Below are positions 17,647 to 25,989 of a DNA stretch of 64,000 bases, one piece after another (the stretch's first letter is position 1; every line of letters begins with the position of its first letter). The stretch comes from Endozoicomonas arenosclerae (GTDB lineage: Bacteria > Pseudomonadota > Gammaproteobacteria > Pseudomonadales > Endozoicomonadaceae). The notes under the pieces are model-generated. The model ran no database searches. It saw only the letters and a program-made list of their open reading frames with translations, and was not told the origin of the DNA. Position numbers and translations under genes: made by a program. The stretch is taken from positions 79,511 through 143,510 of the forward strand of contig NZ_LASA01000051.1 in NCBI RefSeq assembly GCF_001562015.1. Direction: 5' to 3'.

Positions 17647-19246
17647 TATGGAACGCCATGAGCAGGAATCAATGCCTTCTCCGGAGTCGCAGTTCAAACC
17701 GGCAGCTGACGCAGAAAAGCCAGCTCGCCGTGCAGAGCCAATCTCCAAAGGTTCTGAGTGGACCTTTGAACTGCTGGAAGAATACGACAGAGAGCTGGCA
17801 AAGCTGGCCGAACGCTTCAAGCTGGATACTTACCCTAACCAGATCGAAGTGATCAGCTCCGAACAAATGCTGGATGCCTACGCTTCTGTAGGTATGCCAC
17901 TGATGTACAACCACTGGAGCTTTGGTAAGCAGTTTTTAAGCAACCAGCAAAGCTATCAGCGTGGTCAAATGGGTCTGGCTTATGAGATTGTGATCAACTC
18001 CAATCCCTGCATCGCTTACCTGATGGAAGAAAACACCATGCCCATGCAGGCGCTGGTTATTGCCCACGCCTGCTACGGTCACAACTCTTTCTTCAAGGGC
18101 AACTATCTGTTCCAGCAGTGGACGGATGCAGACTCCATTATTGACTATCTTCTGTTTGCCAAGAACTACATTGCCCAATGCGAAGAAAAGTACGGTGTGG
18201 ATGCGGTAGAAGAATTACTGGATGCCTGCCACGCACTGATGAATCAGGGTGTGAACCGTTATGAACGTCCACGACCCATCTCTGCAGAAGAAGAGAAAGC
18301 GCGGGCCAAGGAACGTGAAGAGTATATTCAGCGTAACCTGAACGATCTCTGGCGCACCATTCCTCTGCGTGAAGAAAATGAGGTTCAACAAGCCGAGCGT
18401 TACCCAAGAGACCCGGAAGAAAACGTTCTCTACTTTATTGAAAAGAACGCACCTCTGCTGGACACCTGGCAGCGTGAACTGATCCGGATTGTGCGTAAGA
18501 TTGCCCAGTACTTCTATCCTCAGCGTCAGACACAGGTCATGAACGAAGGTTGGGCGACCTTCTGGCACTACCACCTGATGCAGGAGATGTACAACGAAGG
18601 TCACATTACGGAAGGCTTCATCATGGAGTTCCTGCATTCGCACTCCAATGTCGTATTCCAGCCTGACTTTGATGATCCTCGTTATAGCGGCATCAATCCA
18701 TACGCTCTGGGCTTTGCCATGTTCCAGGATATTCGCCGTATCTGCGAAAACCCGACGGAAGAAGATCGTCGCTGGTTCCCGGATCTGGCTGGATCAGACT
18801 GGCTGGAAGCCGTGCACTTTGCCATGAAGAACTTCAAGGACGAGAGTTTCATTATGCAGTACCTCTCACCCAAGGTGATGAGAGACCTGAAACTGTTCTG
18901 CATTGACGACGACGAAGGCAACCCTTTCCTGGAAGTGAGTGCTATTCATGACGACTCAGGGTACCGGAAGGTCAGGGAATCCCTGTCTGCTCAATACAAT
19001 CTGGGCAACCGTGAGCCGAACATTCAGGTATACAGCGTGAACACTCGCGGTGACCGTTCACTGACTCTGCGTCATTTTATGCACCAGGGTCGCCCCATGG
19101 AGTCAGAAAGCACCCGCGAAATCATCAAACATATCCACAGACTGTGGGGCTTTGATGTTCACATGGAATCCGTAGATGAGTGGGGTGGAGTGAAAACCAT
19201 TTACGGACTGCCCAAGCAGGAAGTGGAAGACACCGAAGCGGCCTGA
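17639..19246 (+). CDS. ycgB: SpoVR family protein (YcgB)
   Basis: A 535-aa cytosolic protein of the SpoVR/YcgB family. The ATG at 17639 has a GGAGGGTC site inside the end of yeaH, so the two genes are coupled by an 8-base overlap; the frame upstream is open but lacks a site. Characteristic segments are the WTFELLEEYD start, AYPNQIEVIS-like region, HACYGHNSFFKGNY, NEGWATFWHYH and HSNVVFQPDF. The His/Glu-rich motifs suggest metal binding, but no activity is known. The prkA-yeaH-spoVR order is the common proteobacterial arrangement. Confidence 0.95.
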   Translation: MPDMERHEQESMPSPESQFKPAADAEKPARRAEPISKGSEWTFELLEEYDRELAKLAERFKLDTYPNQIEVISSEQMLDAYASVGMPLMYNHWSFGKQFLSNQQSYQRGQMGLAYEIVINSNPCIAYLMEENTMPMQALVIAHACYGHNSFFKGNYLFQQWTDADSIIDYLLFAKNYIAQCEEKYGVDAVEELLDACHALMNQGVNRYERPRPISAEEEKARAKEREEYIQRNLNDLWRTIPLREENEVQQAERYPRDPEENVLYFIEKNAPLLDTWQRELIRIVRKIAQYFYPQRQTQVMNEGWATFWHYHLMQEMYNEGHITEGFIMEFLHSHSNVVFQPDFDDPRYSGINPYALGFAMFQDIRRICENPTEEDRRWFPDLAGSDWLEAVHFAMKNFKDESFIMQYLSPKVMRDLKLFCIDDDEGNPFLEVSAIHDDSGYRKVRESLSAQYNLGNREPNIQVYSVNTRGDRSLTLRHFMHQGRPMESESTREIIKHIHRLWGFDVHMESVDEWGGVKTIYGLPKQEVEDTEAA

Positions 19247-19253
19247 CCCTCTT

Positions 19254-20600
19254 TTATTTGTAATAACCATGAGCCGGATCCTCCAGGGGATCCGGCTTTT
19301 TATTGCCCCGATGCTGGAACCAGTAGACGGCGCCACCAAGAATGATCAGTGCTGTCCCATAAAACAGTACGGAGTATCCTGCCCCGTTAATGCCCAGAAG
19401 ACAGTAACAGGCTGATAGCAGAATGATCACTAACCAGGTTGGCGAGATTCCCTGAGACTTTCGCCTTTGAATTTGAAAGCAGGACAAACAGGCACATAAA
19501 TAAGCCAGCAGCATGATATAAACCGCTATCAGAACAATAAACTCAAAATGCTTCTGTACCGTAGGCTCCACCGTTAACAGAACCAGAGCTGACATCAGAA
19601 TGGCTGTTATGAGAAGCCCCTGCCAGGGAGAACCATACCGGTTAAGGATGCCAAAACGTTGAGGTAACAGACCATCTGCAGAAGCAGCCCTGGCCACCTG
19701 CGAATGCATAAGAATCCAGCCATTAAGACTGCCAAAACAAGCTATGACCGCCATAGCACTGACCATTTCACCTGCCCAGTCCCCCAGCAGATATCGGGCT
19801 GTAACAGAAAAGGGGGCAGCACTGCTTTGTAGCACCTCGTTGGGCACAATACCCATCATGGCAGTGGTACTGAGTATGTAAAACAAGGCGGCCAGCAATG
19901 TGCCCAACAGTGTTGCAAACGGTACATCTCTTCGGGGATTTTTAGCATGACTGGAAAGATTGCAAGCTGACTCCAGACCTATGAATGACCATAGAGTCAG
20001 CGTTACCGATTCAGACAATACCTGACGATTCGGCTGGTCTGTGACATTAAATGATTGCGTGATGTTTTCAAGATCAAACAGGGACCAACCTAGAAAGCTG
20101 ACAAGTAGAACAGGCACCAGCATGCAGGACGCCGTCACTACCTGAAACTGCCCGATAATACGGATATCGGTCATATTCAGCAGGCTCAGACCCCAGACCA
20201 CAGAGATAGCAGCCAGTGAGGCCATCCACTGATCAGTCAAAACAGGAAAAAAATAACTCAGGTAACCCACACCACTGAGGGCAACGGCTATGTTTCCAAT
20301 CCAGATGGCCACCCAGTACCCATACACCACCTGTGAGCCCACGTATCGACCCAGACCAGCACGGGTGAAAGCATAAAGTCCTGAACCTGGCTTACAGTCG
20401 GCACCCAGACGGACAAAAACCAGAGAAAGCATAACGGAACCAATAACCGTAACAATCCAGCCCAGTAAAGTGATCGATCCATAACTGGCCAGAGATGACG
20501 GCAGCAGAAAGATGCCCGCTCCCATCATATTGCCTGTTACCAGCATGGTCAGAGGTAACAGGGACAGTTTTCCAGATACCAAAGGCAAATCCTCTGTCAA
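19254..20600 (-). CDS. APC superfamily amino acid/polyamine permease
   Basis: A 448-aa inner-membrane transporter with about 12 hydrophobic segments. TM1 carries the APC motif GNMMGAGIFLLPSSLASYG, which places it in the basic amino acid/polyamine antiporter group (AdiC, CadB, PotE, YjdE-like). The SESVTLTLWSFIGLESA segment and NPRRDVPFATLLG loop also match. The substrate is not determined, and there is no decarboxylase nearby as would be expected for CadB, PotE or AdiC. The start is a TTG at 20600 with a poor ribosome site; a strong TM begins only 12 residues in, so little room is left for a later start. It converges on spoVR with a 7-base gap. Confidence 0.87.
   Translation of the reverse strand: MTEDLPLVSGKLSLLPLTMLVTGNMMGAGIFLLPSSLASYGSITLLGWIVTVIGSVMLSLVFVRLGADCKPGSGLYAFTRAGLGRYVGSQVVYGYWVAIWIGNIAVALSGVGYLSYFFPVLTDQWMASLAAISVVWGLSLLNMTDIRIIGQFQVVTASCMLVPVLLVSFLGWSLFDLENITQSFNVTDQPNRQVLSESVTLTLWSFIGLESACNLSSHAKNPRRDVPFATLLGTLLAALFYILSTTAMMGIVPNEVLQSSAAPFSVTARYLLGDWAGEMVSAMAVIACFGSLNGWILMHSQVARAASADGLLPQRFGILNRYGSPWQGLLITAILMSALVLLTVEPTVQKHFEFIVLIAVYIMLLAYLCACLSCFQIQRRKSQGISPTWLVIILLSACYCLLGINGAGYSVLFYGTALIILGGAVYWFQHRGNKKPDPLEDPAHGYYK
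19272..19303 (+). terminator. Terminator of the prkA-yeaH-spoVR set, inside a convergent gene
   Basis: A 9-bp stem GCCGGATCC/GGATCCGGC with a 6-base loop is followed by TTTTTATT. It ends plus-strand transcripts 26 bases after the spoVR stop. It also encodes the last codons (DPLEDPAH) of the minus-strand permease. Confidence 0.9.
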
Positions 20601-20980
20601 ACAACACGGCCAACATGAAAATAAATTTATTTTTATTTCTGGGCAGCTTTTTTATGCCTTCCGTTAGCTGGATATCTATTCCTGAAAACTGCAAGTTTAA
20701 TCGAGCTATAAAGTCATCACAGTTTAGACTATGAGGCGTTCTAAAATGATTCATGTGTTAGCATGATGCCTCCTTACTCTTTTCAGACCATTGTGTAGCA
20801 AGGATTAGCAAATAATAAAAAATTGATCACCCTTCATATAAAGTTCACAGAAAAATAGTTCAAACGTTTGTGTTTTTATTAAAGGGAATAAGTTTTTCTT
20901 GAAGAAACAAAACACTACTGTGGTTAGAAATTAAGATAAAATCTTCTATAGACTTACCTCATTAATAGAGAGTGTTTTTT
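20601..20980. other. AT-rich intergenic region between divergent genes
   Basis: About 380 bp holding the promoters of the minus-strand permease and of the plus-strand flavoprotein set. Long A/T runs are present (for example around 20630 and 20815-20890). I see no gene or clear operator. Confidence 0.4.
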
Positions 20981-21097
20981 ATGGAGAAAGAGTCCTCAGG
21001 CAGTGAAGAAGCTCCAGAAAAATCAATAGAAAGTACCAGTCAACATTATCAGGCTGACCAGAAAGCGGCTTCCCCCGTTAATGAGATACAGCCTTGA
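20981..21097 (+). CDS. Short acidic ORF before the flavoprotein gene
   Basis: A 38-codon ORF (begins MEKESSGSEEAPEKS, ends PVNEIQP). A GAGAG sequence lies about 9 bases upstream of its ATG. Its stop codon lies 14 bases before the flavoprotein ATG, so it could be a leader that couples translation. The composition is acidic and disordered. No family is recognised, and it may be a chance ORF. Confidence 0.3.
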   Translation: MEKESSGSEEAPEKSIESTSQHYQADQKAASPVNEIQP

Positions 21098-21111
21098 GCG
21101 GTAAAAAAGCA

Positions 21112-22263
21112 ATGAGCAATCATAAACAGCCCACAGTCATTCTGGCAGGTGGCGGCCATACTCACGCTTTGTTTCTGAAAAAGCTACAGAAGGAACCCTC
21201 GCCTTCCGCTCACTTCATACTGGTTTCAGCAAGTCGCTATACGCCCTACTCAGGTATGCTACCTCGCGTGATCTCTGGTCACTACACTGCTGAGCAGTCC
21301 CATATTGATCTTGAATCTCTGGCAATGGCCTCAAACTGCACTTTTCTCAAGGCCACTATTGCAGGACTGGATCCAGATGCAAATGAACTGATTCTTGAAA
21401 ATGGCGACCGTCTTCAGTACGACATCCTTTCCATCAATACAGGGTCCACCCAAAGCCGGGTCATTGACGCCCTGGATTGCATCAGCATAAAACCCATCAG
21501 ACCTTTTCTTACCTGGTTGTCTCATCCACTTCCCAAACAAATCCAGCAAAGCGAGGCATTCAATCTGGTCATTATCGGAGCCGGGGCAGCCGGTGTAGAA
21601 GTCGCTCTGGCACTCCATAAGCGTTTCAAAAACCTGGATCAACTCAACATTCACATTGTCACGGCCAGAGGCGTGCTTGCTGGCCATCCCCTTGAAGTCC
21701 AGCAAATGATGTCAGAGGAAATTCAGAAGAAAAACATCCAGATACACAATCATTTTCGGGTGGCCGGTGTTAAAGGCAAGGTTCTGACCAGTGACCAGAA
21801 TGAGACCCTGCACTACGATGCCCTGATTCTTGCTACTCCTGCCGCCCCGGCGGGATGGCCAGCAGAGAGTCAGATAGCGACCAACCCACAGGGCTTTATC
21901 CAGATCAACCCACAACTGCAATCCATTAGCCACCAAAATATTTTTGCTTGCGGAGACATTGCAGAACTTGCCCACTCCAAACTTGCCAAGTCCGGTGTCT
22001 ATGCCGTCAGACAAGCACCCGCGCTCCATAAAAACATATGCCAGATGCTGGCAGAAAAACCTCTGGAGCCCTTCCGCCCCCAGAGTCATTTCCTCTCTCT
22101 GCTAAGCTGTGCTGACGGTTGCGCAATTGCATCTAGAGGCTGGTTCAGAGCCAGAGGGCGTTTAGTATGGCTGTGGAAAGACTGGATCGATCGACGTTTT
22201 ATGGCGCAATTCCCTTTGCCAGAACCTGGTTCAATGAAAATCAACGACCCGGATCAAAATTAA
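21112..22263 (+). CDS. FAD/NAD(P)-dependent oxidoreductase, stand-alone SelD-N-terminus type
   Basis: A 383-aa pyridine nucleotide-disulphide oxidoreductase-like flavoprotein. Visible motifs are ILAGGGHTHALFLKKL (first dinucleotide fold, residues about 10-25), RYTPYSGMLPRVISGHY, LSINTGS, the second fold VIIGAGAAGVEVALAL and the FAD-binding IFACGDIAEL. GGGHTHA and SGMLPG-like segments match the domain often fused to the N-terminus of selenophosphate synthetase SelD, and relate it to NDH-2/sulfide:quinone reductases. No SelD domain follows here. Its 3' end overlaps the next frame by up to 97 bases. The redox partner is unknown; the adjoining rhodanese suggests sulfur or selenium handling. Confidence 0.83.
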   Translation: MSNHKQPTVILAGGGHTHALFLKKLQKEPSPSAHFILVSASRYTPYSGMLPRVISGHYTAEQSHIDLESLAMASNCTFLKATIAGLDPDANELILENGDRLQYDILSINTGSTQSRVIDALDCISIKPIRPFLTWLSHPLPKQIQQSEAFNLVIIGAGAAGVEVALALHKRFKNLDQLNIHIVTARGVLAGHPLEVQQMMSEEIQKKNIQIHNHFRVAGVKGKVLTSDQNETLHYDALILATPAAPAGWPAESQIATNPQGFIQINPQLQSISHQNIFACGDIAELAHSKLAKSGVYAVRQAPALHKNICQMLAEKPLEPFRPQSHFLSLLSCADGCAIASRGWFRARGRLVWLWKDWIDRRFMAQFPLPEPGSMKINDPDQN

Positions 22264-23204
22264 AAACAGTCAGACTTCCTTTTATTAGAAGGATTATTCT
22301 GGCTTCTCTATTATTACTGTTGTCTGTTGTGATGTCAGATTCAGCTTATTCCGATTCGCTGGTCAGCAGTGAGTCGCTGGACAAGAAGCTCAAACAGCCT
22401 GAAAACCTTCTGATACTGGATGTTCGTCCCAGATTCAGCTATTTGCTCGGTCACATACCGGGTGCTCACAATGTCTGGCGTCCTGCCTTTCAGGCCGACG
22501 AAAGCGATTACCCTTTTTCAAGCATGAGAGCCAGTAAGGAAAAAATGGTTGCGCTATTAAGTCGACTGGGTGCCACTTCAGACACTGAAATCATTCTCTA
22601 CGACGATCAACAGGGTATGGACGCTGCCCGGCTCTGGTGGCTTCTCAAACTTTATGGTCATGACCAGGTTTCTATTCTGAACGGAGGCCTGACAGTCTGG
22701 GAAGATCAGAAAAGGGCCACCAGCCTGAAGCCTCCGAAAATGCCTGAACGATCCAAATACATCTTTCGTGGTACGGAGCACCCTCAATGGCTTGCAGAGC
22801 TGAGTCAGGTTAAGTCAATAAAGGATGAGAAAAACGCCATTCTCATTGATGTCAGAAGCTTTGATGAATACACCGGAAAAACCAGAAAATCAGGAGCCCA
22901 CCGTCGCGGAAGAATTCCGGAGAGCCTCTGGTTTGAATATAACCAGACTGTCAATAAAAACGGTTTTCTCGATAAAGAGCAATTAAGACAAATGTTTCTC
23001 AAAGAGGGAATCACACCTGAAAAAGCGATAACCGTTTATTGTCAGTCAGGCGTACGTTCAGCACATACTTTTTTCGTACTATCTGAAATCCTTGGATACA
23101 AAAATATAAAAAACTACGACGGTTCATGGATTGAATGGTCCTGGAGAAAAGAGTTACCAACAGTTAAAGGCAGTCCGAAAAAAACGGATAAATCTCTCAA
23201 TTAA
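22167..23204 (+). CDS. Two-domain sulfurtransferase (rhodanese), probably exported
   Basis: A tandem-rhodanese protein like thiosulfate/3-mercaptopyruvate sulfurtransferases. The N-terminal domain (about 66-185) has LILDVRPRFSYLLGHIPGA but Asp in place of Cys at its loop (YDDQQGMDAAR), so it is inactive as usual. The C-terminal domain carries the active Cys292 in VYCQSGVRSAHT. A hydrophobic stretch (RRIILASLLLLLSVVMSDSAYS) looks like a signal peptide, giving a periplasmic enzyme. The start is unclear: the only ATG/GTG codons are within the flavoprotein gene and would put about 40 residues before the signal core. A non-standard start near 22260 is possible. Confidence 0.85.
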   Translation: MAVERLDRSTFYGAIPFARTWFNENQRPGSKLKTVRLPFIRRIILASLLLLLSVVMSDSAYSDSLVSSESLDKKLKQPENLLILDVRPRFSYLLGHIPGAHNVWRPAFQADESDYPFSSMRASKEKMVALLSRLGATSDTEIILYDDQQGMDAARLWWLLKLYGHDQVSILNGGLTVWEDQKRATSLKPPKMPERSKYIFRGTEHPQWLAELSQVKSIKDEKNAILIDVRSFDEYTGKTRKSGAHRRGRIPESLWFEYNQTVNKNGFLDKEQLRQMFLKEGITPEKAITVYCQSGVRSAHTFFVLSEILGYKNIKNYDGSWIEWSWRKELPTVKGSPKKTDKSLN

Positions 23205-23292
23205 TGAGCAGAAAATTTAATTCCTGAAAAAAGTCCCCAGTTAACTAATCCCTATTACCAAAATAGGCTGTTATCTCGCGCCAAGATGGTCT

Positions 23293-23298
23293 TATAAT
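23293..23298 (+). promoter_or_regulatory. Candidate -10 box of the cold-shock gene
   Basis: A perfect TATAAT lies at 23293-23298, with a weak TTATCT -35 candidate 16 bases upstream. Transcription from here would give a leader of about 180 bases before the cold-shock ORF. Long leaders are typical of cspA-type mRNAs. Confidence 0.4.
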
Positions 23299-23487
23299 AG
23301 GTTTAGCTCTATATGGAAATGTAGGCTGTACTATTGTCTTGAGAATTTTCAAGCCGAGAAGACATCACCAAGAAAGAGCTCTGTGACATGGACGACACAG
23401 AATAAAAAATGTGACTAAAAATAAAACAACAAGGGTTGCAGTTTCCCGGCAGTTCCTTCAATGTAAATAATGTAGGAATCGCGCTGT

Positions 23488-23784
23488 ATGGAAGCGACCA
23501 AGAAGGAAATGGAAGCTATGCTGGAAGGTACAGTGAAGTGGTTTAACAATCCCAAGGGATATGGGTTCATCCAAGCCCAGGAAGCCACTGAAAATCAAGA
23601 CGTACTCATACATTACTCCGTCATTGAAATGGAAGGCTTTAAAACCCTAAAAGCCGGACAGCTTGTGCAATTTGAAATTGGCCAGGGACCCAAGGGGCTT
23701 ATAGCCACCCGTGTCATTCCTGGTGGTGGAGAAGGCGCAGGCCAGAGCTCACAGGCCAGTAAGGAAGAAATTCTTCCAGCCTGA
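23488..23784 (+). CDS. Cold-shock domain protein
   Basis: A CspA-family nucleic-acid-binding protein. The cold-shock domain starts at EGTVKWFNNPKGYGFIQ (RNP1) and continues with DVLIHYSVIEMEG (RNP2 in the form VLIHY, where most CSPs have VFVHF). The domain is followed by a Gly/Ser-rich tail of about 22 residues. ATG codons at 23488, 23509 and 23518 are all in frame. The last gives the usual short MLEGTVKWF start and has AAGGAA upstream; the first has AGGAA at good spacing. I keep the longest form, with the start uncertain. RNA chaperone activity is inferred from the family. Confidence 0.9.
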   Translation: MEATKKEMEAMLEGTVKWFNNPKGYGFIQAQEATENQDVLIHYSVIEMEGFKTLKAGQLVQFEIGQGPKGLIATRVIPGGGEGAGQSSQASKEEILPA

Positions 23785-24112
23785 TTGTTGCAATCAGTAT
23801 CGCGTTTGTCTGGATCGAAGAATGCCGCCTCAATCTGTGTTTACAGTAAGCGGCATATCTTCGGAAGGCTTTACGAGACTGATTTGAGAGCCGCTTTTCG
23901 CTATGGGAATAAGCCCCTTTAAAGGGACACGCTGGTTTTCACAGTCTTTTTTGAGGCTGTATAAAACATGCACACCTTGTTAAAAGTGTTTTCTCACTTC
24001 TCTCAATCAGAGCCCGGCTTAAACTGTGGCTTTCGTAAATGACGTGTATTGGCTGAATACCGCTATCTCAATGGCCAGTCTGGCGGATTAAATCATTGGG
24101 GCAGGAAATGCT

Positions 24113-24152
24113 GCATTTTGATAAGTGCCACCCGTGTCACTCATCAAAATGC
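24113..24152. repeat. Long hairpin downstream of the cold-shock and GMC genes (first of two)
   Basis: GCATTTTGAT-AAGTG pairs with CACT-C-ATCAAAATGC, a stem of about 14 bp with one mismatch and a short loop. It lies in the 425-bp gap between two convergent genes (cold-shock stop 23784, GMC stop 24211). There is no clear U-tract on either strand. The remainder of this gap (23785-24112) has a weaker ATGCCGC/GCGGCAT pairing near 23821-23855 and no gene. Confidence 0.6.
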
Positions 24153-24162
24153 ATTGTTTCTT

Positions 24163-24192
24163 CCTGTATGCAACATGCTCGCTGCATACAGG
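24163..24192. repeat. Perfect 10-bp hairpin (second of two)
   Basis: CCTGTATGCA pairs perfectly with TGCATACAGG around a 10-base loop, 18 bases before the stop codon of the minus-strand GMC oxidoreductase gene at 24211. It may protect or end that transcript. Together with the hairpin 11 bases away it forms a double stem structure. Confidence 0.65.
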
Positions 24193-24210
24193 AATAATGA
24201 TTTGAATCTG

Positions 24211-25863
24211 TCAGACTGCCATCTCCTCCTGTTGATGGCTACTCACTGAACTTCTTTCACTGATTAGATCATCCAGAATCATATCCGCAGCTTTCTCTCC
24301 AATCATAATGGCGGGCGCATTGGTATTGCCGCTGATCACAGTAGGCATCACTGAAGCATCGACCACTCTCAAACCTTCAACCCCTCTCACCCTTAATCTT
24401 GAGTCGACTACAGCACTGTCATCATTGCCCATCTTGCAGGTACCGACAGGATGATAAATATGATTGGCATTCTCCCGGGAATACGACTCCAGCTCCTCAT
24501 CTGTCAGAACTTCAGCACCGGGAAGATATTCCTCTCCGGCAAACCGGGAAAGTTCCGGCGAACGAATAATCTCCCTGACTCGTCTAATGCCTCGTACAAG
24601 ACAGTCCATATCTGATTGCTTTTCAAGCAAATTGAGCTCTATAGCTGGGGAATCTGCAGGAGAAGAGCTATTCAAAGATACACGCCCACGGCTTTCTGGT
24701 CTTAGTACACAGACATGGATGCTGAATCCATACTGAAAGTTGCGCGACAATTTACGACCATGATCTTCCATGGCAGCCGGGATGAAATGAAGTTGAAGAT
24801 CTGGCGTTTTCATTTCAGGACTGGACTTTATGAAGCCACCGGACTCAGCGAGACTACTGGCCAGGAAACCTTCCCGTTTGTGAATGTATCGGGCCACATC
24901 CCGAACGCATCGGGCCAGCCCCAACGGTCGACCCAAAGCAACAGATGACGATGTTTTATCTTCTACCACCACCAGGACATCAGGATGTTCCTGAAGGTTC
25001 TCACCCACACCGGACAATGAATGCAGACACTCAATGCCATGGGGTTCCAGCTTCTCGCGGCTACCAATGCCCGAGAGCATTAAAATCTGGGGAGAACCAA
25101 ATGTGCCCGCCGACAAAACCACTTCTTTTCGGGCAAAGAGTTTTCTTCGGGTTACTCCCCGAACCACTTCAACCCCTACTGCCTTCTTTCCATCCAGAAT
25201 CACCCTGGCTGTTTGACTGTTCGTCATAACCATCAAATTGGGTCTTGTCATCACAGGGTGGAGATAAGCGGCTGCGCTACTGCAACGTCGTCCTTCTTTC
25301 TGGGTAACCTGGTACCAACCGACCCCTTCCTGGTCGGGGCCATTGAAATCGTTATTGTTTTTTTCGCCGGCTTCAACAGCTCCCTGAATAAAAGCAGCAC
25401 TCAGTTTTTGCCGGCTCCGTGGATCAGCAACATTCAGGGGACCGTTCACGCCATGGAAATCACAGGCTCCTCGTTCCTGATGTTGTGCCTTTTTGAAATA
25501 GGGAAGCACCTCGTCAAAAGACCAGCCTTCATTTCCCATCTCAGCCCAACGATCATAATCCTGCTTCTGCCCCCTCACATAGAGCATGGCATTGATGGAA
25601 CTGCTGCCACCTAAGGTTTTTCCCCTGGGACAATAAATATCACGATCGTTCATGGTGGACTGCGACCGGGCGTCCAGTTTCCAGTTATAGCTACCGTGCT
25701 GCATGGTGACGACTGCTCCAGCTGGCGTATAAACAAAGGCGGACTTGTCACTCCCTCCAGCCTCTAACAGACAGACTTGATGATCCGGATTCTCAGACAG
25801 GCGGTTGGCCAGAACACAGCCTGCAGAGCCACCTCCCACTATGATGTAGTCGAACTCTGTCAT
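24211..25863 (-). CDS. GMC family FAD-dependent alcohol/choline-type oxidoreductase
   Basis: A 550-aa flavoprotein of the glucose-methanol-choline family. The N-terminal FAD fold is DYIIVGGGSAGCVLANRLSE with LLEAGG. The family signatures PRGKTLGGSSSINAMLYVRG and LSAGTFGSPQILMLSGIG are both complete. The C-terminal catalytic His region is NHIYHPVGTCKMG, with the second active-site residue in SGNTNAPAIMIGEKAAD. The overall pattern is closest to choline dehydrogenase BetA and the alcohol dehydrogenase AlkJ. No betB, betI or betT is adjacent, so choline is not supported as the substrate. It is a single gene divergent from the broken APC transporter. Confidence 0.88.
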   Translation of the reverse strand: MTEFDYIIVGGGSAGCVLANRLSENPDHQVCLLEAGGSDKSAFVYTPAGAVVTMQHGSYNWKLDARSQSTMNDRDIYCPRGKTLGGSSSINAMLYVRGQKQDYDRWAEMGNEGWSFDEVLPYFKKAQHQERGACDFHGVNGPLNVADPRSRQKLSAAFIQGAVEAGEKNNNDFNGPDQEGVGWYQVTQKEGRRCSSAAAYLHPVMTRPNLMVMTNSQTARVILDGKKAVGVEVVRGVTRRKLFARKEVVLSAGTFGSPQILMLSGIGSREKLEPHGIECLHSLSGVGENLQEHPDVLVVVEDKTSSSVALGRPLGLARCVRDVARYIHKREGFLASSLAESGGFIKSSPEMKTPDLQLHFIPAAMEDHGRKLSRNFQYGFSIHVCVLRPESRGRVSLNSSSPADSPAIELNLLEKQSDMDCLVRGIRRVREIIRSPELSRFAGEEYLPGAEVLTDEELESYSRENANHIYHPVGTCKMGNDDSAVVDSRLRVRGVEGLRVVDASVMPTVISGNTNAPAIMIGEKAADMILDDLISERSSVSSHQQEEMAV

Positions 25864-25989
25864 ATAAAACTCTTTTTATTATTTTAATTTTTGCAGCTCA
25901 TGACTGCTTATGTCAGGTACGGATAAACTCTCTTAAGGGATCAGGCAATGACCCATCCAAGTGTTCTCCAACTCTTCTGATACCAGAGT

